Position numbers and translations under genes: made by a program. A DNA stretch of 64,000 nucleotides, from the NCBI RefSeq assembly GCF_042678405.1, contig NZ_JBHTLI010000001.1:1736001-1800000 (forward strand), read 5' to 3'. Within the stretch, counting starts at the first letter, position 1, and each line of letters starts with the position of its first letter. This DNA comes from Salegentibacter_A chungangensis (GTDB lineage: Bacteria; Bacteroidota; Bacteroidia; Flavobacteriales; Flavobacteriaceae). This document shows positions 54,799-63,734 of this stretch, in pieces. The notes under the pieces were generated by a model. That model was not told where the DNA came from and made no database searches. It saw only the letters and a list, made by a program, of their open reading frames with translations.

Positions 54799-54861
54799 TT
54801 AGGAAAGGCTCTTTTTCCAAAGATACTTATTTGAATGAATTGTTCTAAAATTAGCCTAGGA

Positions 54862-55662
54862 TTATTTACCGGGGTTGATCTTAAAGGAAGCTGAATCTTT
54901 ATCGAACCTTATAAGGCCTTCGGGGAAGACGCTTGAAAAGGCTCCGGAATCCAGGAGTTCTTTTGGGGTCCCGGTGAGCACCTTATCTTCCTGCATCAGG
55001 ATGATCCTGTCGCAAAGCTGAATCGCAAGATTTATCTCGTGGGATGCAAAAAGAATAGCCTTTTTTGTCTTTCTGGTTAATTTCTTGAGCAACTTCAGCA
55101 CGTAAGCTTTGTGGTAAAGGTCAAGGTGAGTGGTGGGTTCATCGAGAATTACAAGGGGAGTGTCCTGTGCGATCGCCCTTGCAATAAGAACCTTTTGCAT
55201 TTGTCCGTCACTTAGCTCATAACACTTTTTATCCTTGAGGTTATCGATATCCACTATCTCAAGGGATTTTTTGATCTTCCGAAGGTCATTCTTGCTTAAG
55301 GTGCCTATCCAGTTAGTGTATGGCTGCCGGCCTAGAGCGACAAGCTCAAAAACACTTAAATTCTTTGAAATTGGCTGGCCGGTTAGGACAAGGCTTATCA
55401 ACGAAGCTTTTTCCAAAGGTTCTATCTTCCTGATTTCGGTATTCCTTATCAACACCTTACCTCTCAGGGGCTCCTGAACCCCGCTTAAAGTTCTTAGCAG
55501 GGTAGACTTGCCCACACCATTGATCCCGATCACGGCTACCAGTTCTCCTTCATTGACCTCGATCTCAATATTGCCGGCAATAAGCTTTTCAGCTTTTTTG
55601 CTGTGGTAACCAATGTCGAGATCTTCAGTTTTCAGGATGCTATTTGAGTCGGGTTTATTCAA
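54862..55662 (-). CDS. btuD: Cobalamin/iron-type ABC transporter ATP-binding protein (BtuD-like)
   Basis: The 266-residue ATPase has Walker A GINGVGKST (46-54), the signature LSDGQ (Asp at the third position, as in several importers) and Walker B LVILDEPTTHLD. It starts with TTG, 2 bp after the permease stop. Family FecE/BtuD energises uptake of iron chelates or corrinoids; the neighbouring cobalamin riboswitch and BtuG-like gene favour corrinoids. Confidence 0.87.
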   Translation of the reverse strand: MNKPDSNSILKTEDLDIGYHSKKAEKLIAGNIEIEVNEGELVAVIGINGVGKSTLLRTLSGVQEPLRGKVLIRNTEIRKIEPLEKASLISLVLTGQPISKNLSVFELVALGRQPYTNWIGTLSKNDLRKIKKSLEIVDIDNLKDKKCYELSDGQMQKVLIARAIAQDTPLVILDEPTTHLDLYHKAYVLKLLKKLTRKTKKAILFASHEINLAIQLCDRIILMQEDKVLTGTPKELLDSGAFSSVFPEGLIRFDKDSASFKINPGK

Positions 55663-55664
55663 GA

Positions 55665-56696
55665 TCAGAATAGAAATTTACGTTTTCTTACCAGAAGCCA
55701 GATCACTACCGGCGCTCCAATAAGCGAAGTTATTGCATTTATAGGTAGGGTGAATTCATTTCCGGGCATTTGTGCGGCGATGTCGCAAACAAGCATTAGG
55801 GCGGCTCCCCCAAGGATTACTGCCGGCATCAGAATGCTGTGATTGTTGATGGGGATCACCTGCCTGATTAAATGCGGAACCGCCAGCCCTACAAAGGCGA
55901 TAGGCCCTGCAAAGGCAGTGATGCTTCCTGCCAGCAAACTGGTGGCGATAATGATCAGCAATCTGTTCCTCTGAATACTTACCCCAAGGCTTTTAGCATA
56001 TTGCTCTCCCAAGAGAAGGGTGTTCAGGTTTTTGATACAGGATATAGCCAACAGGATCCCTGTAAGCCAGATTACGGCCAGTATAGACACTTCTTCCCAG
56101 GACAGGTCTCCAAGACTTCCAAAGGACCAGAAAACGTACTGCTGAAGCTCTGAAGCCGGACTAAAGTATGCCAGGACACTTACCACGGCAGCCGTAAGAC
56201 TGGCGAACATCAGCCCGATAATTAGAATGGCCATAGTATCGCGTAACCTGGTGGAGGCCAGCATAACGGCCATTAACACCAGTAAGCTTCCCAAACTTGA
56301 AGCGATCACAATGCTCCACTTTGAAAGCAGCAGAGCAGCAAAGCTCCCGCCAATAAGTGTAGCTCCCATCAGGACGATGGCCACTCCAAGGCTTGCACCG
56401 CTACTTAGTCCCAAAACGTAAGGTCCCGCCAGCGGATTTCGAAAAAGGGTTTGCATTAAAAGTCCGCTTACAGCAAGCCCGGAGCCTGTTATGATCGCGG
56501 TAATAGCCTTAGGGAGCCGGTATTCGACCACGATATAGCGAAAAGTCTCTTTGCTAACCTCAAGATTAAATACCGAGCCTATAATGTCTTTTATTGGGAT
56601 ATCCACAGAGCCCAGGCCGATATTTATAAAGGTAAGCAGGATCACCGCCATAAATAGGAGGATAAGGATTCCTGTATATTTTCTAATTGCGGGCAT
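55665..56696 (-). CDS. btuC: FecCD/BtuC-type ABC transporter permease
   Basis: The 343-residue protein has about ten membrane helices and the BtuC/FecCD pattern (RLPKAITAIITGSGLAVSGLLMQTLFRNPLAGP, split here in reading). Its ATG overlaps the binding-protein stop by one base (TAATG), implying coupled translation. Substrate by context is a corrinoid. Confidence 0.88.
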   Translation of the reverse strand: MPAIRKYTGILILLFMAVILLTFINIGLGSVDIPIKDIIGSVFNLEVSKETFRYIVVEYRLPKAITAIITGSGLAVSGLLMQTLFRNPLAGPYVLGLSSGASLGVAIVLMGATLIGGSFAALLLSKWSIVIASSLGSLLVLMAVMLASTRLRDTMAILIIGLMFASLTAAVVSVLAYFSPASELQQYVFWSFGSLGDLSWEEVSILAVIWLTGILLAISCIKNLNTLLLGEQYAKSLGVSIQRNRLLIIIATSLLAGSITAFAGPIAFVGLAVPHLIRQVIPINNHSILMPAVILGGAALMLVCDIAAQMPGNEFTLPINAITSLIGAPVVIWLLVRKRKFLF

Positions 56697-57832
56697 TATT
56701 CCTGCAGGGCTTTAAAGAAAGTTGATTCGTAATCTGGCAGTAATTGCGGATGAAATATAGAAATTAAGTCTTTAAGAACAAGGTCAGGGCGCTGCGGTCC
56801 TAATTCGAAATAGAGGATCCCGCCCGTTTCTCCTTTGGTCAGACTCACGCTATAAACATTTTTATTCTGTACCGCCTTAAACTGGCTGTAATGTTCCGAT
56901 TCGCTTAAAAGCTGGGAGTATGAGGTGAATTGCCCGGCACTTACCCAGAAGTCGACGGCCTGGGCTTTTGCGAGTACGCTCTCGAAAGAAAGAGACATAC
57001 TGCCGTTTCCTTTCGTGTCAGCATACACATAAGCTGCGTTGGCATCCTTGATGAACTGGGCCTGCCAGGAATTTCCATAGGGCATATACCATTGATCTCT
57101 GAACATAGACCCGCTTAAGACTTTAGGGGTTTCCTTCGCTGTTTTAGCAAGTTCTTTAGATTCCTGATAAGAGGACTTTATTTCGTTAAAGATCTCTTTT
57201 GCTTCTTCATTTTTATTGAAAAAAGCTCCGAAGAATTTGATCCATTCGGCTTTGCCTAAAGGAGTTTCCTCGGTCCAGTCACCGTTATAGACTACCGGAA
57301 TTCCTGTTTTTTTAATAGTTTGAAAACTCTTGTTGTTCCCGTCTATGGCAAAACCTACCACCACATCGGGCTGAAGGTCTATAAGCACTTCAGTGTTGAT
57401 ATTCTCGTTTTTTCCAAGCTCTTTTACCTCACCTGAATTAATCAGTTTCCTCGTTTTTTCTGAAGAAATATAATCCAGTCCAGGGAAGCCTGTCAGTGCT
57501 TTTTCTTCATTCAAAGCTTCAAGGGCAGGAATATGGGTGGTGGAAGTAACCACCAGTTCTTTTACCGGGACTTCAATTTTTTCATCATACTCCAGTCCTG
57601 CAGGAAGCTTCACATTTTTCCGCACTAAAAGGTAGGTGAAAGCCTCTTTTGCTTCGGGCCAGGGGCTGTTCACTTTTAGTATTGAATAATCCTCAAAATT
57701 TTCAATGCTAAAGCCTTTTGCATATTCGATCTTCACAGATTCACCTTTGTCCGGTGAAGCCACAGGCTTTTTTTCCCGGTCTTTACAGGATAGAAAGCAG
57801 AAGAGGGAAAAAAGAAAGATGATTTTTTTCAA
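56696..57832 (-). CDS. btuF: Lipoprotein substrate-binding protein, BtuF-like
   Basis: The 378-residue protein has a lipoprotein signal (FLSC, about residue 16) and the type III periplasmic-binding fold of BtuF/FhuD proteins (VTSTTHIPALEALNEEKALTG, IDLQPDVVVGFAID). Start is TTG. It heads the btuFCD-like operon, divergent from the riboswitch-controlled receptor gene. It would hand substrate from the outer membrane receptor to the BtuC-like permease. Confidence 0.85.
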   Translation of the reverse strand: MKKIIFLFSLFCFLSCKDREKKPVASPDKGESVKIEYAKGFSIENFEDYSILKVNSPWPEAKEAFTYLLVRKNVKLPAGLEYDEKIEVPVKELVVTSTTHIPALEALNEEKALTGFPGLDYISSEKTRKLINSGEVKELGKNENINTEVLIDLQPDVVVGFAIDGNNKSFQTIKKTGIPVVYNGDWTEETPLGKAEWIKFFGAFFNKNEEAKEIFNEIKSSYQESKELAKTAKETPKVLSGSMFRDQWYMPYGNSWQAQFIKDANAAYVYADTKGNGSMSLSFESVLAKAQAVDFWVSAGQFTSYSQLLSESEHYSQFKAVQNKNVYSVSLTKGETGGILYFELGPQRPDLVLKDLISIFHPQLLPDYESTFFKALQE

Positions 57833-57919
57833 AAACTTAGATTTTATGATTCAAAAGTAAGATTATTTGAAAATTTATGGCTTCAACAAACTGAAATGTT
57901 TATTTTCGCAATGAATTTT

Positions 57920-58112
57920 GGTTCGGATGCGAATATTTTCGCGCCGATTAAAAGGGAATCAGGAGAAGTTTTTGGACTTCGGTAAAGCCTGAGCTGTTCC
58001 CGCAACTGTAAGCTTAGTTCCGCAACCCGGAATGCTTGTTATACCTCTTCAAACCACTGTCTTTTTTAAGATGGGAAGGTGAATAGCAAGACGCGAGCCA
58101 GGAGACCTGCCA
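57920..58112 (+). promoter_or_regulatory. Cobalamin (B12) riboswitch
   Basis: The conserved core is clear: AAAAGGGAATC, then CCTGAGCTGTTCCCGCAACT, then CCACTG and GATGGGAAGGTG, and the B12 box GCCAGGAGACCTGCC at 58097-58111. It lies upstream of the TonB receptor gene, on the same strand. Binding adenosyl- or other cobalamins to this class reduces expression of uptake genes. The region up to the ATG (58113-58159) would be the expression platform. The gap before the divergent btuF-like gene shows no second riboswitch. Confidence 0.96.
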
Positions 58113-58129
58113 AAAGTAACTGTTAAAAC

Positions 58130-58159
58130 CCAGGACTTTCGGGATAAAGGTCAAGAGGC
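58130..58159 (+). promoter_or_regulatory. Putative riboswitch expression platform
   Basis: Just after the B12 box, GGACTTT and AAAGGTC can form a small hairpin next to AAGAGG (58153-58158), immediately before the ATG. CCTCTT at 58044-58049 inside the riboswitch could pair with AAGAGG. No terminator is seen, which fits control of translation initiation, but this is an inference. Confidence 0.35.
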
Positions 58160-59989
58160 ATGAAAAATATAAGATTCTACATTTTTTTTATCGGCTTGCT
58201 CTGCTCAACGCCTGTTTTTTCTCAAAACGATAGTATTACGCGATTGGAGGAGGTGGTGCTTAGTGATGTAAAATTATACCAGAACACCAGGGGACAGGAG
58301 GTAAGCGTTTTATCAGATTCCTTGCTCACCGAAAATGAACCTTTCTTAACTTCTGTGCTTAAATTCAATTCCCCGGTATATATCAGGGAGAATGGGTATG
58401 GGATGGTGGCTTCCCCGTCTTTCAGAGGGACTACGGCTTCCCAGACAGCGGTGGTATGGAACGGGATCAATATCAACTCTCAGTTTAACGGGCAGACCGA
58501 TTTTAATACGATCAACACCTCGGGCTACGATAATGTGGCAGTAAGGGCAGGAGGAGGAAGCGTGATCTACGGCAGCGGGGCTATAGGCGGGAGCATTCAC
58601 CTGAACAACCGTTTTGAGTTTGGCAAGGGCCTTCGGAATAAATTAAGGCTGAATTACGGAAGTTTCAATACGCTTTCGGGAGATCTTTCTTCCGGCTTTT
58701 CTTCGGAAAAATTTTCCGTTTATGCCGGTCTTTCCGGGGTCACTTCAGATAATGACTATAAATATCCCGGGACCGAAAAGTATAATGAAAATGGTGATTT
58801 TCACAACCTGGGCTTCCGTGGCGGGAGCGCGTACTGGCTGGATAAAAATAATGTTCTGAAGTTTCACACTATGTATTATGAAGGGGAGCGGGCTTTTTCT
58901 GGAACCCTGACTGCTCCTTCCAACAGTAAATACCAGGACGTGAATAACCGAAATCTCCTGGAATGGAAAGGTTTTTTCAACAAATTCACTTCAGATCTGA
59001 AACTAGCTTATCTCGATGAGCATTATAAATACTATGAAAACCGGGATAGTGAAAACTTTGAATTCGGCGATGCTAAAACCTTCATTTCCAGATACGACCT
59101 GAACTATAATGCCGGCAATGGAATTCAGCTTAACGTTATTCTGGATTACCGCAATACCCTGGGTAAGGGAAGTAATTTTGATAAAAGAGAAAGAAATACA
59201 GGGGCTTTGGCCTTTCTTTACAGTCAGGATCTTGATCGATTTTCCTATGAAGCCAGCCTGAGGAAGGAACTAAGCGACCGCTATGAATCCCCTTTATTGT
59301 TTGCTTTAAGTGGCGGCTACGACCTTACTTCATTCTATAACATAAAGTTCAGTATTTCGAAGAATTACAGGATCCCTGCTTATAATGATTTGTTCTGGGC
59401 AGGTAGCGGAAATCCCGATCTCAGGCCTGAGACTTCCTGGCAGGGAGAGCTGGGACAGAAATTTCATTTTGATAATGCAGAATTTGGCGCTATTGTTTAC
59501 CTGATGAAGATCGACGATCTGCTGCGCTGGGTGCCCAATAACTCCGGGCTTTGGCGGCCGCAGAATACCGAAAGCGTTACCAACTACGGGCTCGAGCTTC
59601 GCGGAAATCTGGATAAGGATTTCGGGCAACATCATTTCAGCCTGAATTCTACCTATGCATATACCAGGACTAGGGATGATAAGCTCGGGAAAGAGCTTAT
59701 CTATACCCCGAAGCATAAAGCAACAGCATCGCTGGGGTATGCTCTGAAACATTTTTCCACATTTTTTCAATTCCTCTATAACGGCCCTATATATACCTCT
59801 ACCGACAATGCTTACAAGCTTGATGGTTATAGCATTTCCAACCTGGGAGTGGCTTATGCCTTTGGCGTGAAGAAGAAACTGAAGTTAGGGCTGGAACTGC
59901 GCAACCTGTTTGATAAGAAATATCAAAGCTTACCGTCCCGGCCAATGCCCGGACGCTCAATAAACTCATCACTAACCTTTAAATTCTAA
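58160..59989 (+). CDS. btuB: TonB-dependent outer membrane corrinoid receptor (BtuB-like)
   Basis: The 609-residue protein has a signal peptide (1-22), a plug domain (about 25-150, GYGMVASPSFRGTTASQTAV and GSGAIGGSIHLNN) and a beta-barrel ending in the C-terminal aromatic F required for outer membrane insertion (INSSLTFKF). It is preceded by a cobalamin riboswitch and followed by a BtuG-like lipoprotein, so corrinoid import is the most probable role. No SusC-type carboxypeptidase-like extension is present. Confidence 0.93.
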   Translation: MKNIRFYIFFIGLLCSTPVFSQNDSITRLEEVVLSDVKLYQNTRGQEVSVLSDSLLTENEPFLTSVLKFNSPVYIRENGYGMVASPSFRGTTASQTAVVWNGININSQFNGQTDFNTINTSGYDNVAVRAGGGSVIYGSGAIGGSIHLNNRFEFGKGLRNKLRLNYGSFNTLSGDLSSGFSSEKFSVYAGLSGVTSDNDYKYPGTEKYNENGDFHNLGFRGGSAYWLDKNNVLKFHTMYYEGERAFSGTLTAPSNSKYQDVNNRNLLEWKGFFNKFTSDLKLAYLDEHYKYYENRDSENFEFGDAKTFISRYDLNYNAGNGIQLNVILDYRNTLGKGSNFDKRERNTGALAFLYSQDLDRFSYEASLRKELSDRYESPLLFALSGGYDLTSFYNIKFSISKNYRIPAYNDLFWAGSGNPDLRPETSWQGELGQKFHFDNAEFGAIVYLMKIDDLLRWVPNNSGLWRPQNTESVTNYGLELRGNLDKDFGQHHFSLNSTYAYTRTRDDKLGKELIYTPKHKATASLGYALKHFSTFFQFLYNGPIYTSTDNAYKLDGYSISNLGVAYAFGVKKKLKLGLELRNLFDKKYQSLPSRPMPGRSINSSLTFKF

Positions 59990-59992
59990 TTA

Positions 59993-61078
59993 ATGAACAT
60001 CAAAAAATTATTGTTCCTCGGCCTGACCACTGTATTTGCATTCACTTCCTGTGAAAAGGAAAGCTCAGAAGAGATTCCACAACCGGAAGTGGAAGGAGAT
60101 TACGCTTCAGGAGCCTTTGTGCTGAATGAAGGGAATTTCGGTTCCGGAAACAGCAGCATTTCCTTTCTAAATGAGGATATGACCGGCATAACCCATCATA
60201 TTTTTACCGAAGAGAATCAAGTGGAACTCTTAGGAGATACAGGACAGGACATCGGTTTCTATGAAGACTATGCTTTTATAGTGCTGAATGTTTCGAATAA
60301 AATTGAAGTGGTGGACCGAAACAGCTTTGAGAGGATCGGGACTATTGACAGCGGCCTGCTGAATCCGCGGTTTATAAGCTTTGCCAACGGAAAGGCTTAT
60401 GTGACCAATTGGGGTGACGGGACCAATCCCGATGATGATTTTATTGCCGTTATCAACCCGGAAAACTTGGAGATCATAAAGAATATAAGTGTTTCGGAAG
60501 GACCTGACCAGATCGTTTCGGCTAACGGAAAGCTTTATGTGGCACACCCGGGAGGGTTTTCTATAAGCAATAAATTGTCTGTGATCAATTCGGCTTCAGA
60601 TGAAGTGGAGAAGCAGGTTGAAGTAGGGGAGATTCCTAATTCCCTTGAAGTTAGCGGGAATTCGTTGTGGATCGCCTGCAGCGGAAAGCCGGCATATTCC
60701 GGGGAGGAAACTGCGGGAAGTATCCTGAGAATGGATCTTGGAAACGGGGAGATAGCTGAGAAATTTCAATTTGCTGAAGCAACTGCCCATCCTTCCAATT
60801 TAGAACTGAATGATGTTTTTGTTTATTACACTCTGGGAACCCAGGTATATAGTTTTGACCAGAATGATACTTCCTTACCTGAAACTCCCTTTATGAGCCT
60901 GGAGGAAGCAGCTGTTCTCTATGGTTTTGAGGTCGCGGACGGCCTGATCTTCGCGGCTTCAGCAAATGCAGATTTTACGGGAGACGGCGATCTTTATATT
61001 TATGATGCCACCACCGGGAACCTGCTTAATTCCTTTAAAACAGGGATTAATCCCAACGGAATTTTCTTCAGCGAATAG
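59993..61078 (+). CDS. btuG: YncE-like beta-propeller surface lipoprotein (BtuG-like)
   Basis: The 361-residue protein has a lipoprotein signal with C20 (FAFTSC). The body consists of repeating propeller units (GTIDSGLLNPRFISFANGKA, DFIAVINPENLEIIKNI, EGPDQIVSANGKLYVAHPGG, VGEIPNSLEVSGNSLWIACS), similar to YncE and DUF5074 proteins. In Bacteroides, BtuG is a surface lipoprotein of this fold that binds B12 very tightly and partners BtuB. The 3-bp spacing to the btuB-like gene and the riboswitch support the same role here. Confidence 0.82.
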   Translation: MNIKKLLFLGLTTVFAFTSCEKESSEEIPQPEVEGDYASGAFVLNEGNFGSGNSSISFLNEDMTGITHHIFTEENQVELLGDTGQDIGFYEDYAFIVLNVSNKIEVVDRNSFERIGTIDSGLLNPRFISFANGKAYVTNWGDGTNPDDDFIAVINPENLEIIKNISVSEGPDQIVSANGKLYVAHPGGFSISNKLSVINSASDEVEKQVEVGEIPNSLEVSGNSLWIACSGKPAYSGEETAGSILRMDLGNGEIAEKFQFAEATAHPSNLELNDVFVYYTLGTQVYSFDQNDTSLPETPFMSLEEAAVLYGFEVADGLIFAASANADFTGDGDLYIYDATTGNLLNSFKTGINPNGIFFSE

Positions 61079-61095
61079 ATCAGTTTTAACAATAA

Positions 61096-61121
61096 AAAAC
61101 CCGCAGAACAGCGGGGTTTTT
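61096..61121. terminator. Intrinsic terminator after btuG-like gene
   Basis: ACCCGC, loop AGAACA, GCGGGGT with A and T runs on the two sides; it can serve both the + strand btuBG operon and the convergent S41 peptidase gene. Confidence 0.85.
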
Positions 61122-61139
61122 ATATTTATTTGAATCCTG

Positions 61140-62645
61140 TTATTGATTTCTCTTAACAGGAGGGAGCTTATCAATGTACATTCGCTGGTAACTTGGTTCA
61201 TTCATTCCGGATTCTCCAAGAAGTTTTAAATGAAGCTCGTCTTCCATCGGCTCCACTTTTCGGATACCCTGCACGGCATCGAGAGCTTTCGAAAGCAATC
61301 GCTCAGAAGGATCTCCAAGCTCTCCAAAGTTCCTAATGCTTTCGCTTATTGAAATTTCGGGAGCTAGTCCTCCAAAATAGTCTGATTTACCTTCAGCATT
61401 TACCGACTTTAGAACAAGTGGTTGGATGGCATATTTGTGATTAGGGTTTGCATCTTTCCTGTTGAAATCTTCAGAATCATAAAGTGTTACGGACGCCTGA
61501 AATTTTCCTCTGGTTTTTTCCCCAATATGAACCACATTAATATAAGGGTCCAAACCATTTATTATAAGCTCACTGGCAGAAGCTGATGACCTTGTCGCAA
61601 TTATGTAGATATTTTCTAACTCCAGACTATTGATCACTTCACCATTAAGACCATAAGAGCTGTCTTTTCTCAGGTTAGTATGAAAGTTATTATAGATATA
61701 CTGGGGATAATTTTCCTCTAAATATGGCTGGAGATATCTGTTCCATTGCTCTTTGGCAAAAAGCTTACCATCATATTGCCCGGTGATCATACTGGCAAGA
61801 TCGGTCGCGGTTCTTACATCACCCCCGCCGTTATATCTCAGGTCAAGGATCAGGTCTGTTACTCCGTTTGCTTTAAACTCGCCGAATACATCATTTAATT
61901 CGTCGTCAAATGGTCCGGTAAATCCATTGTACATCAGGTAGCCTACTTTCCCGCCTCCAAGATCAAATGTCTTTGATATGTGAATAGGGTTTTCGGTAAG
62001 TTCTTCCTTGAACAGGTCTACTGTTTCCCCGGTTTCATTAATATTATCGTTTTCGTCTAAAGTGGCCAGACTCAGGCTAAAGGACTGCTCACCAAGTATG
62101 GTTCCAAGATTACCCGAAGTTATTTGCACTCCATCTACCTTTGTGAAGATCATCCCTCTTTCAACCCCTTCTTCATCTGCCGGGGACCCCGGAATAACAT
62201 AACGCACAATACCAAGGACCTTAGAGTTATCATTGGGATAGTAGTACCATCCATATTCCATTCCTGTAGTACCTGTAGTACCCTGGAAATAATTTTCCAG
62301 CCATACATAGTCATCGGTCATAAAGCTGAATTCATCATATTCATCAGCAACAAGACCATTATAATATAGATCCTCCGGAGAGTTAAAGCCTCCCAGGAAT
62401 TGGTTCAGGTCGGCCTGGCTGTCAAAGTAACCTTCTTCGGCTAATTCAGGGACCTCAGATTCATATAAATAATATATATCCATCGCTTCATAGATGAAGT
62501 TTTCAACTACAAATTTAGCCTCTTCCGGGTTTTTATTATCCGGGTTCTCTCCTACAGGCTCTCTCACATCGTCCATATCCTTGGAGCACGATGTTGCAAG
62601 CCCTGCGGCGAGTATTAAAAGAATTAGTAATTTGTACATTTTCAT
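61140..62645 (-). CDS. S41-family (C-terminal processing-type) peptidase lipoprotein
   Basis: The 501-residue protein has a lipoprotein signal with C20 (LATSC), a PDZ-like region (about 155-200, GSPADEEGVERGMIFTKVDG) and the S41 core. LILDLRYNGGGDVRTA and RSSASASELIINGL (nucleophile Ser near 355) precede GEKTRGK, which supplies the catalytic Lys. It should act on proteins in the periplasm or at the surface. It is the last gene before the second sigma operon and is transcribed away from it. Confidence 0.9.
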   Translation of the reverse strand: MKMYKLLILLILAAGLATSCSKDMDDVREPVGENPDNKNPEEAKFVVENFIYEAMDIYYLYESEVPELAEEGYFDSQADLNQFLGGFNSPEDLYYNGLVADEYDEFSFMTDDYVWLENYFQGTTGTTGMEYGWYYYPNDNSKVLGIVRYVIPGSPADEEGVERGMIFTKVDGVQITSGNLGTILGEQSFSLSLATLDENDNINETGETVDLFKEELTENPIHISKTFDLGGGKVGYLMYNGFTGPFDDELNDVFGEFKANGVTDLILDLRYNGGGDVRTATDLASMITGQYDGKLFAKEQWNRYLQPYLEENYPQYIYNNFHTNLRKDSSYGLNGEVINSLELENIYIIATRSSASASELIINGLDPYINVVHIGEKTRGKFQASVTLYDSEDFNRKDANPNHKYAIQPLVLKSVNAEGKSDYFGGLAPEISISESIRNFGELGDPSERLLSKALDAVQGIRKVEPMEDELHLKLLGESGMNEPSYQRMYIDKLPPVKRNQ

Positions 62646-62717
62646 AGGTTAATTTTTCTTTTCAAGGTTCTAAAAGTAAATACAATTTCAGCAAATAAAA
62701 ATTTTTATTGTAACAAA

Positions 62718-62725
62718 TAGGTTTG
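62718..62725 (+). promoter_or_regulatory. Candidate -7 box for the second ECF operon
   Basis: TAGGTTTG matches TAnnTTTG, 29-50 bp upstream of the possible starts. No clear -33 element is visible; ECF operons are often autoregulated from another promoter type. Confidence 0.35.
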
Positions 62726-62753
62726 ATAGTCGTCGTAAGAGTACGAGGGTTAT

Positions 62754-63290
62754 ATGAAACCAACCAAACCAAAAATGAAACAACAAGCCTTCCTTAAAAT
62801 CATTGATCCTGTGAAGGATAAGATGTATCGCCTGGCGTTGCGACTGCTTACCTCTAAAGAGGCGGCGGAAGATGCCACGCAGGAAGTGATCCTGAAATTG
62901 TGGGATCGTAAGGATAAGCTCAAGCATTATGCCAATGTTGAGGCATTTGCGATGACCGTGACCAAAAATTACTGTCTGGATCAGTTAAAACTGAAGCATA
63001 ACAGTCACCTTAAAATTGTTCATCAAAATTATGACAGTGGTTCCATTTCGGCTCAGAGAGCCCTGGAAGTAAAGGATGAGCTTAGTTGGGTAGATAAAAT
63101 TTTAAAGGAATTACCGGAACAACAGCAGATGATCTTTCAGTTAAGAGATGTGGAGCAATATGAATTTGAGGAAATCGCCAAAATTATGGATATGAACCAC
63201 ACCGCGATAAGGGTGGCCTTATCCAGAGCCAGAAAAAAAATAAGAGAAAGCTTAACTAAAAAGCACAATTATGGAATTGCGAGAAATTGA
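62754..63290 (+). CDS. ECF RNA polymerase sigma factor
   Basis: The 178-residue protein has region 2 (KEAAEDATQEVILKLWDRKD, NVEAFAMTVTKNYCLDQLK) and region 4 (LPEQQQMIFQLRDVEQYEFE, NHTAIRVALSRARKKIRESL). A second start at 62775 (MKQQAFLKII) fits the family better and may be the true one. It overlaps the next gene by 20 bp, so sigma factor and downstream membrane protein are coupled. Confidence 0.92.
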   Translation: MKPTKPKMKQQAFLKIIDPVKDKMYRLALRLLTSKEAAEDATQEVILKLWDRKDKLKHYANVEAFAMTVTKNYCLDQLKLKHNSHLKIVHQNYDSGSISAQRALEVKDELSWVDKILKELPEQQQMIFQLRDVEQYEFEEIAKIMDMNHTAIRVALSRARKKIRESLTKKHNYGIARN

Positions 63291-63723
63291 AAAACTAATA
63301 GAAAAGTATGAGGCTGCGGAGACCTCTCTTTCAGAAGAGAAGGCCTTGCGGGAGTACTTTAAAACCAGGGAGGTGCCGCCACGCCTGCAGGTTTACAGAG
63401 CGATATTTGGATATGCCCATCAGCAAAAGCAACAGCATTTTTCGGATATTCCTGAGCTGAAATCTGAAAGACGAAAAGTGAATTACTGGTGGAGTGGAGT
63501 AGCCGCTACGGTGATACTGGCATTAGGTTTGTTCTTATATCAGGATAATGATATGAGAAAGTCTCAGGAAGATCTGGGAACCATTACCGATGAAGAAATG
63601 GCCTATCAGAAAACAAAGGAGACCCTGAGGCTGGTTTCGGAATATATGAATGAAGGAACCGAAGACCTGGTATACCTTAAAGAATTTGGCAAAACAACAA
63701 ATAAGATTATAAAAGAGAAATAA
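63271..63723 (+). CDS. Single-pass membrane protein of ECF operon, putative anti-sigma factor
   Basis: The 150-residue protein has a cytoplasmic helical N-terminus (MELREIEKLIEKYEAAETSL), one membrane helix at about 74-91 (WWSGVAATVILALGLFLY) and a short C-terminal domain. Position directly after the sigma factor, with overlap, suggests an anti-sigma role. No zinc-binding HxxxCxxC anti-sigma motif is visible. Confidence 0.65.
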   Translation: MELREIEKLIEKYEAAETSLSEEKALREYFKTREVPPRLQVYRAIFGYAHQQKQQHFSDIPELKSERRKVNYWWSGVAATVILALGLFLYQDNDMRKSQEDLGTITDEEMAYQKTKETLRLVSEYMNEGTEDLVYLKEFGKTTNKIIKEK

Positions 63724-63734
63724 ATTCAAACATC

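Noticed and set aside
57833..57919. Second cobalamin riboswitch for the divergent btuF-like operon
   Set aside because: No B12-box or core elements are found on the - strand in the short leader.
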